A stretch of DNA of 15,750 nucleotides, taken from an uncultured Holophagaceae bacterium (GTDB taxonomy: Bacteria > Acidobacteriota > Holophagae > Holophagales > Holophagaceae). The position numbers were made by a program, and so were the translations under genes. The stretch spans positions 1-15,750 of the forward strand of contig CAIXHJ010000049.1 of the NCBI GenBank assembly GCA_903919165.1, read 5' to 3'. Of this stretch, positions 1-8,577 are shown one piece after another. Under the pieces are notes generated by a model. It saw nothing but the letters and a program-made list of their open reading frames with translations. It searched no databases and was not told where the DNA came from. Position 1 is the stretch's first letter; each line of letters opens with the position of its first letter.

Positions 1-707
1 CATGGCTGGGCGCGGCCGCATGGGTGGGCGGAAGCCAGAGGTGGAGGGGGCATGATACCGGCCTTCAACCCGAACCCGAATAGGCATAGGACGAAGAGCA
101 CGGTGCCCTGGCCCGAGGCCGCGAAGTCCCGGGGCAGCCCCGAGAGGATCCAATGCCCCGAGGCAGAATAAAGAATCGCGAAGGCGCCGAACAGAGCCAG
201 TGTCCCGGTATGGGTGCACACCAGGTAGATCCAGCCCGCCCGCCGTGCTTCGGGCAATCGATCCTCTGTCATCACCAGAATAAAGGCCGAGATGGCCATC
301 CCTTCCCAACCCAGCAGGAAGGGCAGCGCATGGGTGGAGACGATCAGAAAAGCGAGGGAGGCCGCCAGCAGGCCGAGAACCAAACGCAAGGTGCGCACGT
401 TCTCCTGGTGGTCATCCCAGTACCCGATGCCGTAGATCGCGGCACAGGCGGGCAGCAGAAACACCGGAATCGCAAAGAAGGCTCCGATGGGATCGAGCGT
501 GAGGAGCCCCGCCGTTGCCAAGGGCGCGGGTGGGAGCGCGAAGGTCGCCACGGGCCCGCCTGCCAGCACCCGAATGGCCGCGGTCAGGCCGATCACGGCC
601 CCCAGAGACATCAGGACAGCTGCCACCTCCCCGCCCCGGCGCCGCAGAAAAAGTCCCGGGAAGCCGGAACTCATCATGAGCAAGACCGCCAGGAGGTAGA
701 GTCTCAT
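1..707 (-). CDS. HyfB-like proton-translocating membrane subunit, 3' part beyond the window, frameshifted
   Basis: Membrane subunit of the hydrogenase-4 component B / NuoL-M antiporter-like family, which in respiratory or hydrogenase-like complexes conducts protons or sodium across the cytoplasmic membrane. The ATG at 707 overlaps the stop of the preceding paralogue as ATGA, implying translational coupling. About 220 residues are readable: several hydrophobic helices, the helix-5 acidic residue in GWEGMAISAF (Glu near residue 135), then RRAGWIYLVCTHTGT, nearly identical to the neighbour's RRASWVYLVCTHTGT, and GFGLKAGIMP with the conserved Lys. Directly after this the frame breaks. The run of five G at 46-50 (five C on the coding strand) has one base too many; skipping it restores LHLWLPPTHAAAPSH, the expected family motif (neighbour: LHFWLPSAHASAPSH). 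It is either a sequencing or assembly error or a real lesion. The rest of the gene lies left of the window, so a specific subunit name is not given. Confidence 0.82.
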   Translation of the reverse strand, partial: MRLYLLAVLLMMSSGFPGLFLRRRGGEVAAVLMSLGAVIGLTAAIRVLAGGPVATFALPPAPLATAGLLTLDPIGAFFAIPVFLLPACAAIYGIGYWDDHQENVRTLRLVLGLLAASLAFLIVSTHALPFLLGWEGMAISAFILVMTEDRLPEARRAGWIYLVCTHTGTLALFGAFAILYSASGHWILSGLPRDFAASGQGTVLFVLCLFGFGLKAGIMPPPPLASAHPCGRAQP

Positions 708-2674
708 CCCAGCAGCCTCCCCCGCAGCAGCATCCAGAGGAAGGCCCCCAGCAGGGCCAGCAGCACGTAGAGGATGTAGATGGACAGGTAGCCGGGCTGG
801 AGCCCTCGGAAGCGCAACAGGCGCACGGCGACTCGCTCCATCTGGGGCCCAAGGTACATCTCGCCGACCGCATCCCGGAACTCGGAGCGGAACACGGCGG
901 GCTTCGGGAAGGTCGCTGTGATCCGGCGGATCTTTGCCTTTAGGCCCGGCTGCAAGGGAGCCCAGGCATCTGAGAAGGAGGACCCGGTGTACTCAGCACG
1001 GGGGACTGGAATCGCATAGCCACAATCCCAGGTCGGAGGACGCGGACTTTCTCCCCCCGGGGATGAGGCGGAACGGCGCCACCAGAGGAGGGCGGAAAGT
1101 CCACCCATCACCAGAAGGGCTTCGGCCCCCACCAAGAAGCGCATGTCCGCCCTCAGGCCCTGGGCCAGCATGGCCAAACTGCCAGGGGCGACCACGGCCA
1201 CGACCCGGTCGAGGCAGGGCAGCAGCAGCACCCCCGCCAAGCCGGTCCCCAGGCTCAGGCAGGCCAGTATCGCCATGGGAAGCAGCATGGTCCGGGAGGG
1301 ATCATGGGCGTGATCGCCCGCAGGGCTGCGTGGAGTTCCCAGGAAGAGGATCCCGTAGAATTTCGCAAAGGCCACCGCCGCCAGGCCACCCGTGAAGGCC
1401 AGGGCCACCAGGGCCAGTGCCGCGGACCAGGGATACCCGCGCGACAAGGAGGCGAAGATGCCCCGGTAAAGGAACCACTCGCTGAGGAAGGCGTTGAATG
1501 GGGGCAAGGCCGACACCGCCAGCACCGCGGGAAACATCAGCAAAGCCGTCGTGGGCATGCGCGACGAAAGACCTCCCAGGGTCTCCATGTCCCGGGTGCC
1601 GGTGGCGTGCTGGACGGACCCGGCCCCGAAGAAGAGGAGGCTCTTGAAGACCGCGTGGTTCCAGACATGGAAGATTGCCCCGCCGAATCCCAGGGCTGCG
1701 AGCCATGGATCATGATTGGCCCGACCAGCCAGCCCAAGCCCCACCCCCATAGCGATGATGCCGAGATTTTCGATGCTGGAATAGGCAAGCAGACGCTTGT
1801 AGTCCCTCTGCGCCAGCGCATTCCCCACGCCATAGACAGCTGAAAGGGCGCCCAGGGCCAGAAGGGCGGCTCCGAAGCCCCGGGGAATCGAAGGGAGCAG
1901 GCCGGAAATCCGCAGGATTCCGTAGATCCCCATCTTCAGCATCACCGAGGAAAGCACGGCGGACACGTGGCTGGGCGCGCTGGCGTGGGCCGAAGGCAGC
2001 CAGAAATGGAGGGGCAGAACTCCGGCCTTGAAGCTGAATCCCAGGATGGCCAGCAGCAGGATCCACACATCCAGGTCCGGGGAGTCCCCTGCCGGGATGG
2101 GCAACCAGAGCAGGCCTCCGCTGCGGTGAGCCAGCAGGATCACCATGGCGGTGAGCAGGGCGGTTCCCGTGTGGGTGCAGACCAGGTAGACCCAGCTGGC
2201 GCGCCTTACTTCCGGGGTTTCATGGTCCGTTCCGATGAGGAAGAAGGCCGAGACGGCCATGATCTCCCAGGCCAGCAGGAACAGCAGGCCGTGCCTTGCT
2301 ACGAGAAGCATGGTCATGGCCGCCACGAGCACTCCGTAGTGGAAGCGGAGCGATCGGCCCGCACCCTTGGAGCGATTCAGGGGCCAGTAATCTTTCCCGT
2401 ACACCACCCCCAGGCCCGCCACCAGCTGGAGAGGAATGAGAAAAGCCGCCGACAAGGCGTCCATTTCGAGCCGGGCCGCACCGCGCCAGAAGGAGAAAGT
2501 GAGTTGCGAAGGAACCCCGCTCGTCAGCACCTGCACGGCACTGATGGTGCCGATCAGAGCTCCCATGACCCCCGGCCAGCGACTCCACCGCTCCTCGAGA
2601 CGCGGGATCAAAGACAGGAAGGAGGCACCGATCCAGCCACAGGCAGCTATGAGAACCAATGCCACATCGAGCAT
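704..2674 (-). CDS. HyfB-like (hydrogenase-4 component B / NuoL-M family) proton-translocating subunit
   Basis: Polytopic inner-membrane protein of about 656 residues, in the length range of HyfB/HycC. It carries the helix-5 Glu in AWEIMAVSAF (about residue 137), the conserved Lys of GFSFKAGVLPLHFW (about 216), PSAHASAPSHVSAVLSSVMLK with a second Lys, and DYKRLLAYSSIENLG, all typical of antiporter-like subunits. The C-terminal segment contains the TWDCGYAIPVPRAEYTGSSF block seen in HyfB/HycC proteins, and ends in a membrane helix. A GTG 48 bases upstream (2722) is in frame but lacks a ribosome site; the ATG at 2674 has GGGAG ten bases before it and begins directly with a hydrophobic helix, so it is preferred. 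It is first of a tandem pair with the overlapping gene downstream; further subunits (HyfC, E, F, G, I types) would be expected left of the window. Whether the complex is a hydrogenase, formate hydrogenlyase or a cofactor-less related complex cannot be told here. Confidence 0.88.
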   Translation of the reverse strand: MLDVALVLIAACGWIGASFLSLIPRLEERWSRWPGVMGALIGTISAVQVLTSGVPSQLTFSFWRGAARLEMDALSAAFLIPLQLVAGLGVVYGKDYWPLNRSKGAGRSLRFHYGVLVAAMTMLLVARHGLLFLLAWEIMAVSAFFLIGTDHETPEVRRASWVYLVCTHTGTALLTAMVILLAHRSGGLLWLPIPAGDSPDLDVWILLLAILGFSFKAGVLPLHFWLPSAHASAPSHVSAVLSSVMLKMGIYGILRISGLLPSIPRGFGAALLALGALSAVYGVGNALAQRDYKRLLAYSSIENLGIIAMGVGLGLAGRANHDPWLAALGFGGAIFHVWNHAVFKSLLFFGAGSVQHATGTRDMETLGGLSSRMPTTALLMFPAVLAVSALPPFNAFLSEWFLYRGIFASLSRGYPWSAALALVALAFTGGLAAVAFAKFYGILFLGTPRSPAGDHAHDPSRTMLLPMAILACLSLGTGLAGVLLLPCLDRVVAVVAPGSLAMLAQGLRADMRFLVGAEALLVMGGLSALLWWRRSASSPGGESPRPPTWDCGYAIPVPRAEYTGSSFSDAWAPLQPGLKAKIRRITATFPKPAVFRSEFRDAVGEMYLGPQMERVAVRLLRFRGLQPGYLSIYILYVLLALLGAFLWMLLRGRLLG

Positions 2675-2799
2675 CTGCAACCGACTCCCGGGATCAGGAG
2701 CAACCCCCTGAGCCAGTGGCACAGCTCAATGACCAACATGAATCGCGCAGGTTTGGGGAAGACTCCAGGACATGATACTTCATCCAGCGGGGACCAGCG

Positions 2800-5286
2800 T
2801 CAGAACACCCTCAGCAGTGCGACATATCCGCTGACGGATGTCACGCCGGCGATGTCACTCTGCACCCCCACGCCCAGATCCAGCCGCACGGCCGTGAACC
2901 ACCAGAAGCCGGGGAGATCCCCGGTGAAGCCCACGCCGCTCACACCGTAGGTCTTCCCGTCGTCCAGACTGCGGAGCTCCGCATGCTCAAGACTGATGGT
3001 GAGGCGGAGGCTCGGGCCTGTGGGGATGGCGAGGCTGGTCTTCGCGTAGGCTACCTGATCCGCCGTGATGGCATTGGAGCGGATGCCGGCGATATGGACC
3101 GCCGAGCCCGGGCCGCCCACATCCAGGGCATTGAACCGGTCGAAGGCATGGCCTCCCACCCAGCCGACCTCGCCGTGGAACCAGAGACCGGGCTTCACCT
3201 CTCGATCAAGACCGAGGTTCCCTCCCCAACGCCGAAAACCACCCCCATCGGGCACGGTTTGGGGATCTAAAACCGTGCCGTAGGTGCCATCCGGGCGCTT
3301 CCCCCACCCATAGAAACCCCGCACCTGAAATCCCCGGAAGAGCCAGGAGCCCTGAAGGGTACCGATGCGCGTGAAGCCTGAGGGCGGCAGCTGGAAGCCC
3401 CGCGTCCGGTACTGGGTCTCGCCTTCGCTGTAGTCGTCGTACACGAAGTCGGTACGGCCCTCCAGACGGAAGCCGAGACCCAGGTCCTGACCCAGTTCCA
3501 GCCCCACCTTGCCAAAGCGCCGACCCACACCGTCCGCGTTCGAGAGCTTCCCGTTCAGCACCGGCCGCTCGGTGGTCTTCAGCAGGAGGGCCGTGGCATC
3601 GGCACTCACATCCAGGCTTCCCAGTCCCCGGGGAACGGCCACGCTGGCGGTATTGAACACCGCGGCCGTGAGCGCGTTCACCTGGACGCCCTTGCCGAAG
3701 GCGTTGTAGTCGAAGTAGACGAAGCCCGGAAAGGCGGCCACCGGCGGCGTCAAACCTGGGTCCACCAGCACCACGCCCGCCAGCGCCCGGCCGCTGCTCT
3801 TGGCTTGTTCCTCGATCTTCCTGGAACCGTCCCCCTGGCGCGTGAAATAGCGGGCGCCTTCCGGTGTCACCTTGAGCATGGTGGACGATGAGGCCCGGGC
3901 CGCATCCCGATCGGCCGTGAAGTGATCACTGTTGAGGTTGAAGTCCCGGTAGGTGAACCGTCGCTGCACCTGCACCACCCCACCCGTACTCACCCAACGC
4001 TCGAAGGTCCTGACCGCGACAGGTCTCCACACGCCGGTCGCCACCTCGCCATAGGTGAGGATCTCGCGCTCGCTCTTGACAGTGCCTGGCAGATCCGTCC
4101 GCTCACGGCGTTCGATGAAGATCCGGCCGGTGGCTTCCTCCACTTCGAGTTCTCCACTGTAGGCTAGGGGGTCGGGGCTCACGGATTCGAAGCGAAGCCG
4201 CCGCCGCCCAGGTCCTGCGGAGCCGCCATCCCGGTAGCGGTACTTCTCGGCCAGGCTGAGCGCCACGGGGAGGGAAACGGACTGACGGCTTTCGATAAGG
4301 GGCAGCTGCACTTCACCCGTGAGATTGGCCTTCACACCATTGAAGCGCACTTCCTTCTGCAGCAGTTCGGGCCAGTCCCCGGCCTGCTCGAAGTAGCTGA
4401 AAGTGAATCCGAGGTCGCCCCCGGGGCCCCGGTCCCCCTGAATGTGCAGATCGAGATCCGCCTTGGCCTGGAGGGTCCGGACCGCCGCCCGCGCCCGGAG
4501 CTGGGCCGCGCGCACCCTGGCCAGAAGGGCACCCACGTCATAGGCCTCCGCTGCGGAGACCGCGACTTCGACCCGGTCCTTCGGCAGCGGAGCCGGGATC
4601 CAGGCCCCCTCGATAAAGGTCCACCGCCGGGACTCGCCCGCCCGGTTGCTCAAGGTGAGATCGCCCACACCGCCCTCGACCTCCACGAATCCCCGCGGGA
4701 TCAAGCCTGCGAGGCGGGCAGATGGGCCGCCTGATGGAACCACCAGCCGGCCTCCATCGCCCAGCAACGTGGAGGCCTGGGCTCCCGGATCCTTCGGCAG
4801 CCAGAGGGTCCATGGCCGCCCTGGGAAAGTCTCCTGCGCCCGGGCCAGCTGAGTCCTCCAGACGGCGGGATCGAGGTTCAAGTCGGCTGGCACCAGGGCC
4901 CCGCCATCTACCGCGCCCCAGGCCGCCTCGTCCAGGATGGGGGCCGCCTTGGCATCGAAAGCCACGTAGAGGCGTTGGCTCGGGGATTGGGCCTTCAGGG
5001 CCTGGGAGGCCGTCAGGAGGAGCGGGATCCGGGCCTCACCGAGGGGCAGAAGAATGCGGACGGAAGGTGCGTCCCTGACGAGCGCCACCAGGGGAGTCCA
5101 CTGTTGGCGAGCGGCTTCCACCAGGGTCGCGTCCCGGTTGTCCCGGGGAATCAACGCCGCCGGTTCGGCACCGCGCAGATCCAGATCCACGGGCGGAGCC
5201 TCATCCACCCGCAACGGCCCAGGTGGCACCTGGGCCGCCAGAACCAGCGCGAGCGCCGGCATCAGGAAAAGATGGGATCGCGGCAA
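2800..5286 (-). CDS. predicted outer-membrane beta-barrel protein of unknown function
   Basis: I do not recognise a named family. The reading frame is open to an ATG at 5382, but that would overlap the divergent pilC-like gene. A TTG at 5286 preceded by GGAGG (four bases away) gives a normal signal peptide (Arg, then LFLMPALALVLAAQ) and about 828 residues; the ATG at 5262 is an alternative. After the signal comes a soluble region of about 500 residues. It includes a stretch of paired strands with charged turns (around EATGRIFIERRERTDL and WRPVAVRTFERW) that resembles lipoprotein-sorting/LolA-like folds, but this is only an impression. The last roughly 270 residues alternate hydrophobic and polar residues with many Gly and aromatic residues, and the chain ends in GYVALLRVF, a C-terminal Phe in the style of the BAM beta-signal. 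The gene sits upstream of the HyfB-like pair on the same strand with 125 bases between, without a clear terminator. Location is therefore inferred as outer membrane; substrate or role unknown. Confidence 0.7.
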   Translation of the reverse strand: MPRSHLFLMPALALVLAAQVPPGPLRVDEAPPVDLDLRGAEPAALIPRDNRDATLVEAARQQWTPLVALVRDAPSVRILLPLGEARIPLLLTASQALKAQSPSQRLYVAFDAKAAPILDEAAWGAVDGGALVPADLNLDPAVWRTQLARAQETFPGRPWTLWLPKDPGAQASTLLGDGGRLVVPSGGPSARLAGLIPRGFVEVEGGVGDLTLSNRAGESRRWTFIEGAWIPAPLPKDRVEVAVSAAEAYDVGALLARVRAAQLRARAAVRTLQAKADLDLHIQGDRGPGGDLGFTFSYFEQAGDWPELLQKEVRFNGVKANLTGEVQLPLIESRQSVSLPVALSLAEKYRYRDGGSAGPGRRRLRFESVSPDPLAYSGELEVEEATGRIFIERRERTDLPGTVKSEREILTYGEVATGVWRPVAVRTFERWVSTGGVVQVQRRFTYRDFNLNSDHFTADRDAARASSSTMLKVTPEGARYFTRQGDGSRKIEEQAKSSGRALAGVVLVDPGLTPPVAAFPGFVYFDYNAFGKGVQVNALTAAVFNTASVAVPRGLGSLDVSADATALLLKTTERPVLNGKLSNADGVGRRFGKVGLELGQDLGLGFRLEGRTDFVYDDYSEGETQYRTRGFQLPPSGFTRIGTLQGSWLFRGFQVRGFYGWGKRPDGTYGTVLDPQTVPDGGGFRRWGGNLGLDREVKPGLWFHGEVGWVGGHAFDRFNALDVGGPGSAVHIAGIRSNAITADQVAYAKTSLAIPTGPSLRLTISLEHAELRSLDDGKTYGVSGVGFTGDLPGFWWFTAVRLDLGVGVQSDIAGVTSVSGYVALLRVF

Positions 5287-5355
5287 GGAGCCTCCGGTGC
5301 CCTGAAGCCTACCGCGGCGGCCAGGGCCTGGGTTATCCGGTATCCTCAAAGGTCT

Positions 5356-6543
5356 ATGCGATTCACGGTCCGACTCACCCATGCCAACGGCGAAGTGCTG
5401 GTGCGCGAGTTCGAGGCGGACAATGCCGAGGCCCTCCGTGCCAGGGTTCTCGCCGAAGGCGGTTTCCCCCTCGAGATCACCCGAACGGACACCGCCTTCA
5501 GGAGCCGGGCGCAGCTGAAGACCGAATCGCTGGTGCTGTTCAACCAGGAGTTGCTGGCCCTATTGAAAGCGGGCATCCCCCTCCTGCAGGCCCTGGAACT
5601 GCTCGTGGGCCACGGCAAGGATCCCCAGCTGCGTCGGAGCCTCATGCAGGTGGTGGAACTGGTGCGCGAGGGCCTGTCCTTTTCCGAAGCGATGGAGCAG
5701 GCTGGATCCTTCCCTCCCATCTACCGCAGCAACGTCGTTGCGGGTGAGCGCAGTGGCACCCTGCCCGAAGTGCTGGCCCGGTGGCTGGCCTTTCAGAAGT
5801 TCGCTCAGACCAGCCGCCGCCGCATCATCGAGGCCCTGTTCTATCCGGCCTTCCTGGTGCTGGTGCTTATCCTGGCTCTCGGTGTGATCTTCAACGTGGT
5901 GCTTCCCCGCTTCGCGGAGTTCTACGCGGGTGGTGACATCGAAATGCCCTTCTTCACCCGGATGCTCCTGGGCGCCGGGAAGGTCATCAGTTCCACCCTC
6001 TGGCTCCAGGGAATCGGCATCATCGGGCTGGCCGTGCTCATCCGGTGGATGGCGGCCTCCGAAGCCGGGCGGAAAATGGCAGAGCGGCTGCTGCTGATGG
6101 TCCCCATGGTCGGCACTCTCTACCGCATGTACCATTCCAGCGTCTTCTGCCGGACTCTTGGCGTGCTGCTTTCCGGCGGGCTGCCTGCGGTGCAGGCTCT
6201 GGAAGTGGTGCAGCGCACCAGCCCCAGCGAGCGGATGAAGGCGGGCCTGCTCACCATCACCGAGAAGGTGCGGGCGGGCAGCAGCCTGAACCTCGCCCTG
6301 GAGCAGGCGAAGGTCCTGGATCCTTTGGCCGTGGAGATGATCCGCGTGGGAGAGCAGAGCAGCGCCCTGCCCGAGATGCTCGATCATGTGGCCGACTTCT
6401 TCGATCAGGAAGTGGAAAAGGCCACCACCGCCGTCACCAGCCTCATCGGCCCCGTGCTCATCCTCTTCATGGGCGCCATCGTCCTCGCCCTGCTGCTCGC
6501 GATCTATGTGCCGCTCTTCAACGCCAGCAGCGTGGTGCGGTAG
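5356..6543 (+). CDS. type II secretion system F / type IV pilus PilC family inner-membrane protein
   Basis: A 395-residue protein, the usual size for GspF/PilC, the polytopic platform protein that couples the cytoplasmic assembly ATPase to pilin or pseudopilin insertion. Two T2SSF domains are visible. The first runs from about residue 60 (FNQELLALLKAGIPLLQALE ... VVAGERSGTLPEVLARWLAF), followed by the long helix FYPAFLVLVLILALGVIFNV. The second runs from about 260 (FCRTLGVLLSGGLPAVQALE ... IRVGEQSSALPEMLDHVADF) and ends with the helix LILFMGAIVLALLLAIYVPLF. The frame is open far upstream, but the ATG at 5356 with AAAGG just before it gives the correct family N-terminus. It is divergent from the outer-membrane protein gene, with 69 bases between starts. 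No ATPase, pilin or secretin gene accompanies it here, so it stands alone or its partners are elsewhere; pilus versus secretion role cannot be decided. Confidence 0.9.
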   Translation: MRFTVRLTHANGEVLVREFEADNAEALRARVLAEGGFPLEITRTDTAFRSRAQLKTESLVLFNQELLALLKAGIPLLQALELLVGHGKDPQLRRSLMQVVELVREGLSFSEAMEQAGSFPPIYRSNVVAGERSGTLPEVLARWLAFQKFAQTSRRRIIEALFYPAFLVLVLILALGVIFNVVLPRFAEFYAGGDIEMPFFTRMLLGAGKVISSTLWLQGIGIIGLAVLIRWMAASEAGRKMAERLLLMVPMVGTLYRMYHSSVFCRTLGVLLSGGLPAVQALEVVQRTSPSERMKAGLLTITEKVRAGSSLNLALEQAKVLDPLAVEMIRVGEQSSALPEMLDHVADFFDQEVEKATTAVTSLIGPVLILFMGAIVLALLLAIYVPLFNASSVVR

Positions 6544-6602
6544 CGCCAGACTCCCCGGGAGAGTACCAGCGAGGCACGGCTCCGCCGCGTCGAGCACGGG
6601 GG

Positions 6603-6636
6603 TCCGGGGGTGTGCGCACAGCGCGAAACCCCCGGA
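6603..6636. terminator. probable bidirectional hairpin between convergent genes
   Basis: TCCGGGGGT (6603-6611) pairs perfectly with ACCCCCGGA (6628-6636) around a 16-base loop that itself contains GTGCGCAC. It begins three bases beyond the envC-like stop codon and lies 59 bases after the pilC-like stop. There is no T-run on either side, so intrinsic termination is inferred from position and stem strength only. Confidence 0.5.
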
Positions 6637-6639
6637 TCA

Positions 6640-7791
6640 TCATCGGTATTTCCGCTTCAGCCACTTCTGCGGATCCTGGGGCTGGGCCTGGTGGCGGATC
6701 TCGAACCCCAGGCGGGGACCATCCACCGTGTCGCCCACGGCCCCCACGGATTCCCCGGCCTTCAGCACCTGGCCCTTGGCGAGGTCGAGGCCCATCAGGT
6801 GCGTGTAGAGCGTGAACCAGCCACCCCCGTGGTCGAGGATCACCATGGGCCCGTAGCTCTGGTAGTAATCCGCGAAGACCACCTTGCCATCGGCCACGGC
6901 GGTGATCGGGGCGCTTCCCGCAGCGGCGATGAGCAGACCACTCTGCACGGTCTTGGTGTGGAAGCGCGGATGCAGGTGCTCCCCAAAACCCTGGGCCAGG
7001 GTGCCCTCCACGGGCTGCGGCAGTTCGCCCCGGAGGTTCGGGAAGGCCACGGCCGCTTCGAAGGCCTCACCCTTGGGTTTGCCCAGCAGCCCGGCCAGGA
7101 GGCGCTCCAGCTGCACCGCCTCCTCTGCCAGTTCTGCCTGCACCTGTTTCTGGGTGGCCTCATCCTTTTGCAGCCCGTCGAGGAAGCCGTTGAGATGGTC
7201 CTCCTGCAGGCGCAGAGCTGCCTGAAGCTTGGAGGCCTCCCGCTCCTCGGAGGCCAGGCGCGCGAGAACATCCCTCAGGGTCTTCTCCTTCGAGGCCAGA
7301 TCACCCTGAAGCCGATGGATCTGATCCAGCTTCTTCCGTTCCTGCAGCCGTGCCCAGGCGAGCATGCGCCCCCGCACCAGCCAAGCCTCCAGGTCCTTGA
7401 AGGTGATGTAGAGGCCAAGATCGCCCCAGGGGCCCAGGGCCTGCATCCAGCGCACTTGCTTGCGCAGATCTCCCTGGAGGCGCAGCACCTCGCCCTGGAT
7501 GCGTTCCTGTTCCATACCGATGAGTTGCACTTCGCTCTGGGTCTGGTCGCGGAGCAGCCGAGCGCCCTCCACTTGGGCCCTGGCCCGATCACGCTGCAGC
7601 GAGATGCCCTGGATCTCCACCAGCACGCCTTTGCGGCGCTTCTTCAGGGAGGCCAGTTGTTGATCCACCTGGCCGAGGCGCCCCTGGATCGACGCCAGCT
7701 TCTGGCGCAGCTCCGCGGGATCCTGGGCGATCTGCGCCAGCAGGCACAGGGGCAGGATCATCGACAGGAATGGGTTCAAACGGCGGCCCAT
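6640..7791 (-). CDS. envC: EnvC-like murein hydrolase activator with degenerate LytM (M23) domain
   Basis: Predicted periplasmic protein of about 383 residues. A short signal sequence (Arg-Arg, then FLSMILPLCLLAQ) is followed by a long coiled coil from about residue 28 to 240 rich in Leu, Gln, Glu, Lys and Arg, then a LytM/M23 domain from about 265 to the end. The metal-site residues of active M23 peptidases are largely lost: the first His and Asp positions read Q-S-G-L-L (VQSGLLIAA), and the final HxH position reads R-L-G (RLGFEIR). Only the His of YTHLMG remains. Loss of these ligands is the hallmark of EnvC-type activators, which switch on cell-wall amidases at division rather than cutting peptidoglycan themselves. 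The start is ATG at 7791 or the GTG just before it; the gene begins right after the TAG of the upstream membrane protein gene, so the two are probably coupled. The partner amidase and FtsEX are not in the window. Confidence 0.85.
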   Translation of the reverse strand: MGRRLNPFLSMILPLCLLAQIAQDPAELRQKLASIQGRLGQVDQQLASLKKRRKGVLVEIQGISLQRDRARAQVEGARLLRDQTQSEVQLIGMEQERIQGEVLRLQGDLRKQVRWMQALGPWGDLGLYITFKDLEAWLVRGRMLAWARLQERKKLDQIHRLQGDLASKEKTLRDVLARLASEEREASKLQAALRLQEDHLNGFLDGLQKDEATQKQVQAELAEEAVQLERLLAGLLGKPKGEAFEAAVAFPNLRGELPQPVEGTLAQGFGEHLHPRFHTKTVQSGLLIAAAGSAPITAVADGKVVFADYYQSYGPMVILDHGGGWFTLYTHLMGLDLAKGQVLKAGESVGAVGDTVDGPRLGFEIRHQAQPQDPQKWLKRKYR

Positions 7792-7794
7792 CAC

Positions 7795-8535
7795 CTACTT
7801 TCGACTTCCCACCGGAAGCAGCATGGCCAAGGCACCCAGCACCAAAGGTCCACCAATGGAGAGGGGAAGGGCCAACGGCGAAAAGGGATCCGAGGGCAGC
7901 TGAGCCATGGGGAGCAGTCGGACAAACATTTCCAATACCTTCACCTGGCCAGCGCTCCAGCCCAGATCCTGGCCGAAATCCAGGAAGAAGCTGAGGCGTG
8001 GGCCCAATTCGCGAAGCAGCAGGGTCAACAGCAGGGCCAGTCCGGCGCTGGACTTCAAGAGCCGTGATAGCAGCACGGCCCACAGCAGCATCTGGAGGCC
8101 CAGCAATAGGCCGAGCAGGTCCGCGCGCAGCAGCTCGGGCGGCCAGGCTTCGCCGATGAGCCGCCAGCTCAGGGCCCACACGGGAACCAGCGCCACCTGC
8201 GACAAGAACAGCCCATGTGCGAAGCCCAGCCCCGTACCCACGAAGAATCCCTTGAGCCGCTCGCCGCGGGCGGCGGCTGCGGTCCATTGACTCACGGGAC
8301 CGAAGGCACCCAGCAGCATCACCAGCGAGACAGCCCAGTACATGGTCCCCTGCAGATTGCCCAGCGCATAGGACCGCAGGGAATCGGCGCCCAGCGGAAC
8401 CGCCGTACCGAAGAGAAGGATCTGGGACCCCCCCTCTCCCTGCTGCCCCCGGACGGCCATGACCACCAGCCCAGTGACGAAGAGGCACACCAGCACCCAG
8501 CCGATGCGCAGCTTCGAACTTCCGAAACGATCCAT
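7795..8535 (-). CDS. six-helix membrane protein, possibly an ABC-2 type permease
   Basis: About 246 residues with six strong hydrophobic segments: near residues 10-30, 65-85, 95-120, 135-160, 165-190 and 220-243. The layout resembles ABC-2 type transport permeases, but no ATP-binding subunit is encoded nearby and there is no diagnostic motif, so function is open. A TTG four codons upstream is in frame, but the ATG at 8535 has GGAG six bases before it and is preferred. The stop TAG abuts the start of the EnvC-like gene, and the gene follows argR by 42 bases on the same strand, so it may share the argR transcript. FtsX, the usual membrane partner of EnvC, has four helices and a large periplasmic domain; this protein does not obviously match that. 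Confidence 0.6.
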   Translation of the reverse strand: MDRFGSSKLRIGWVLVCLFVTGLVVMAVRGQQGEGGSQILLFGTAVPLGADSLRSYALGNLQGTMYWAVSLVMLLGAFGPVSQWTAAAARGERLKGFFVGTGLGFAHGLFLSQVALVPVWALSWRLIGEAWPPELLRADLLGLLLGLQMLLWAVLLSRLLKSSAGLALLLTLLLRELGPRLSFFLDFGQDLGWSAGQVKVLEMFVRLLPMAQLPSDPFSPLALPLSIGGPLVLGALAMLLPVGSRK

Positions 8536-8577
8536 GAAAGGCTCCAAAGGATCCCTCGAGTGTAGGACAGGACACCC

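Noticed and set aside
2694..2718. Sigma-54-like promoter (TGGC ... TTGC) on the minus strand before the HyfB-like gene
   Set aside because: The gap between TGGC and TTGC is eight bases instead of seven, and the invariant AC after TGGC is TC; spacing is strict for sigma-54.
5287..5382. Longer N-terminus of the outer-membrane protein from the ATG at 5382
   Set aside because: It would overlap the divergent pilC-like gene start, adds an Arg/Gly/Pro-rich segment in front of a good signal peptide, and a GGAGG-preceded TTG is available at 5286.
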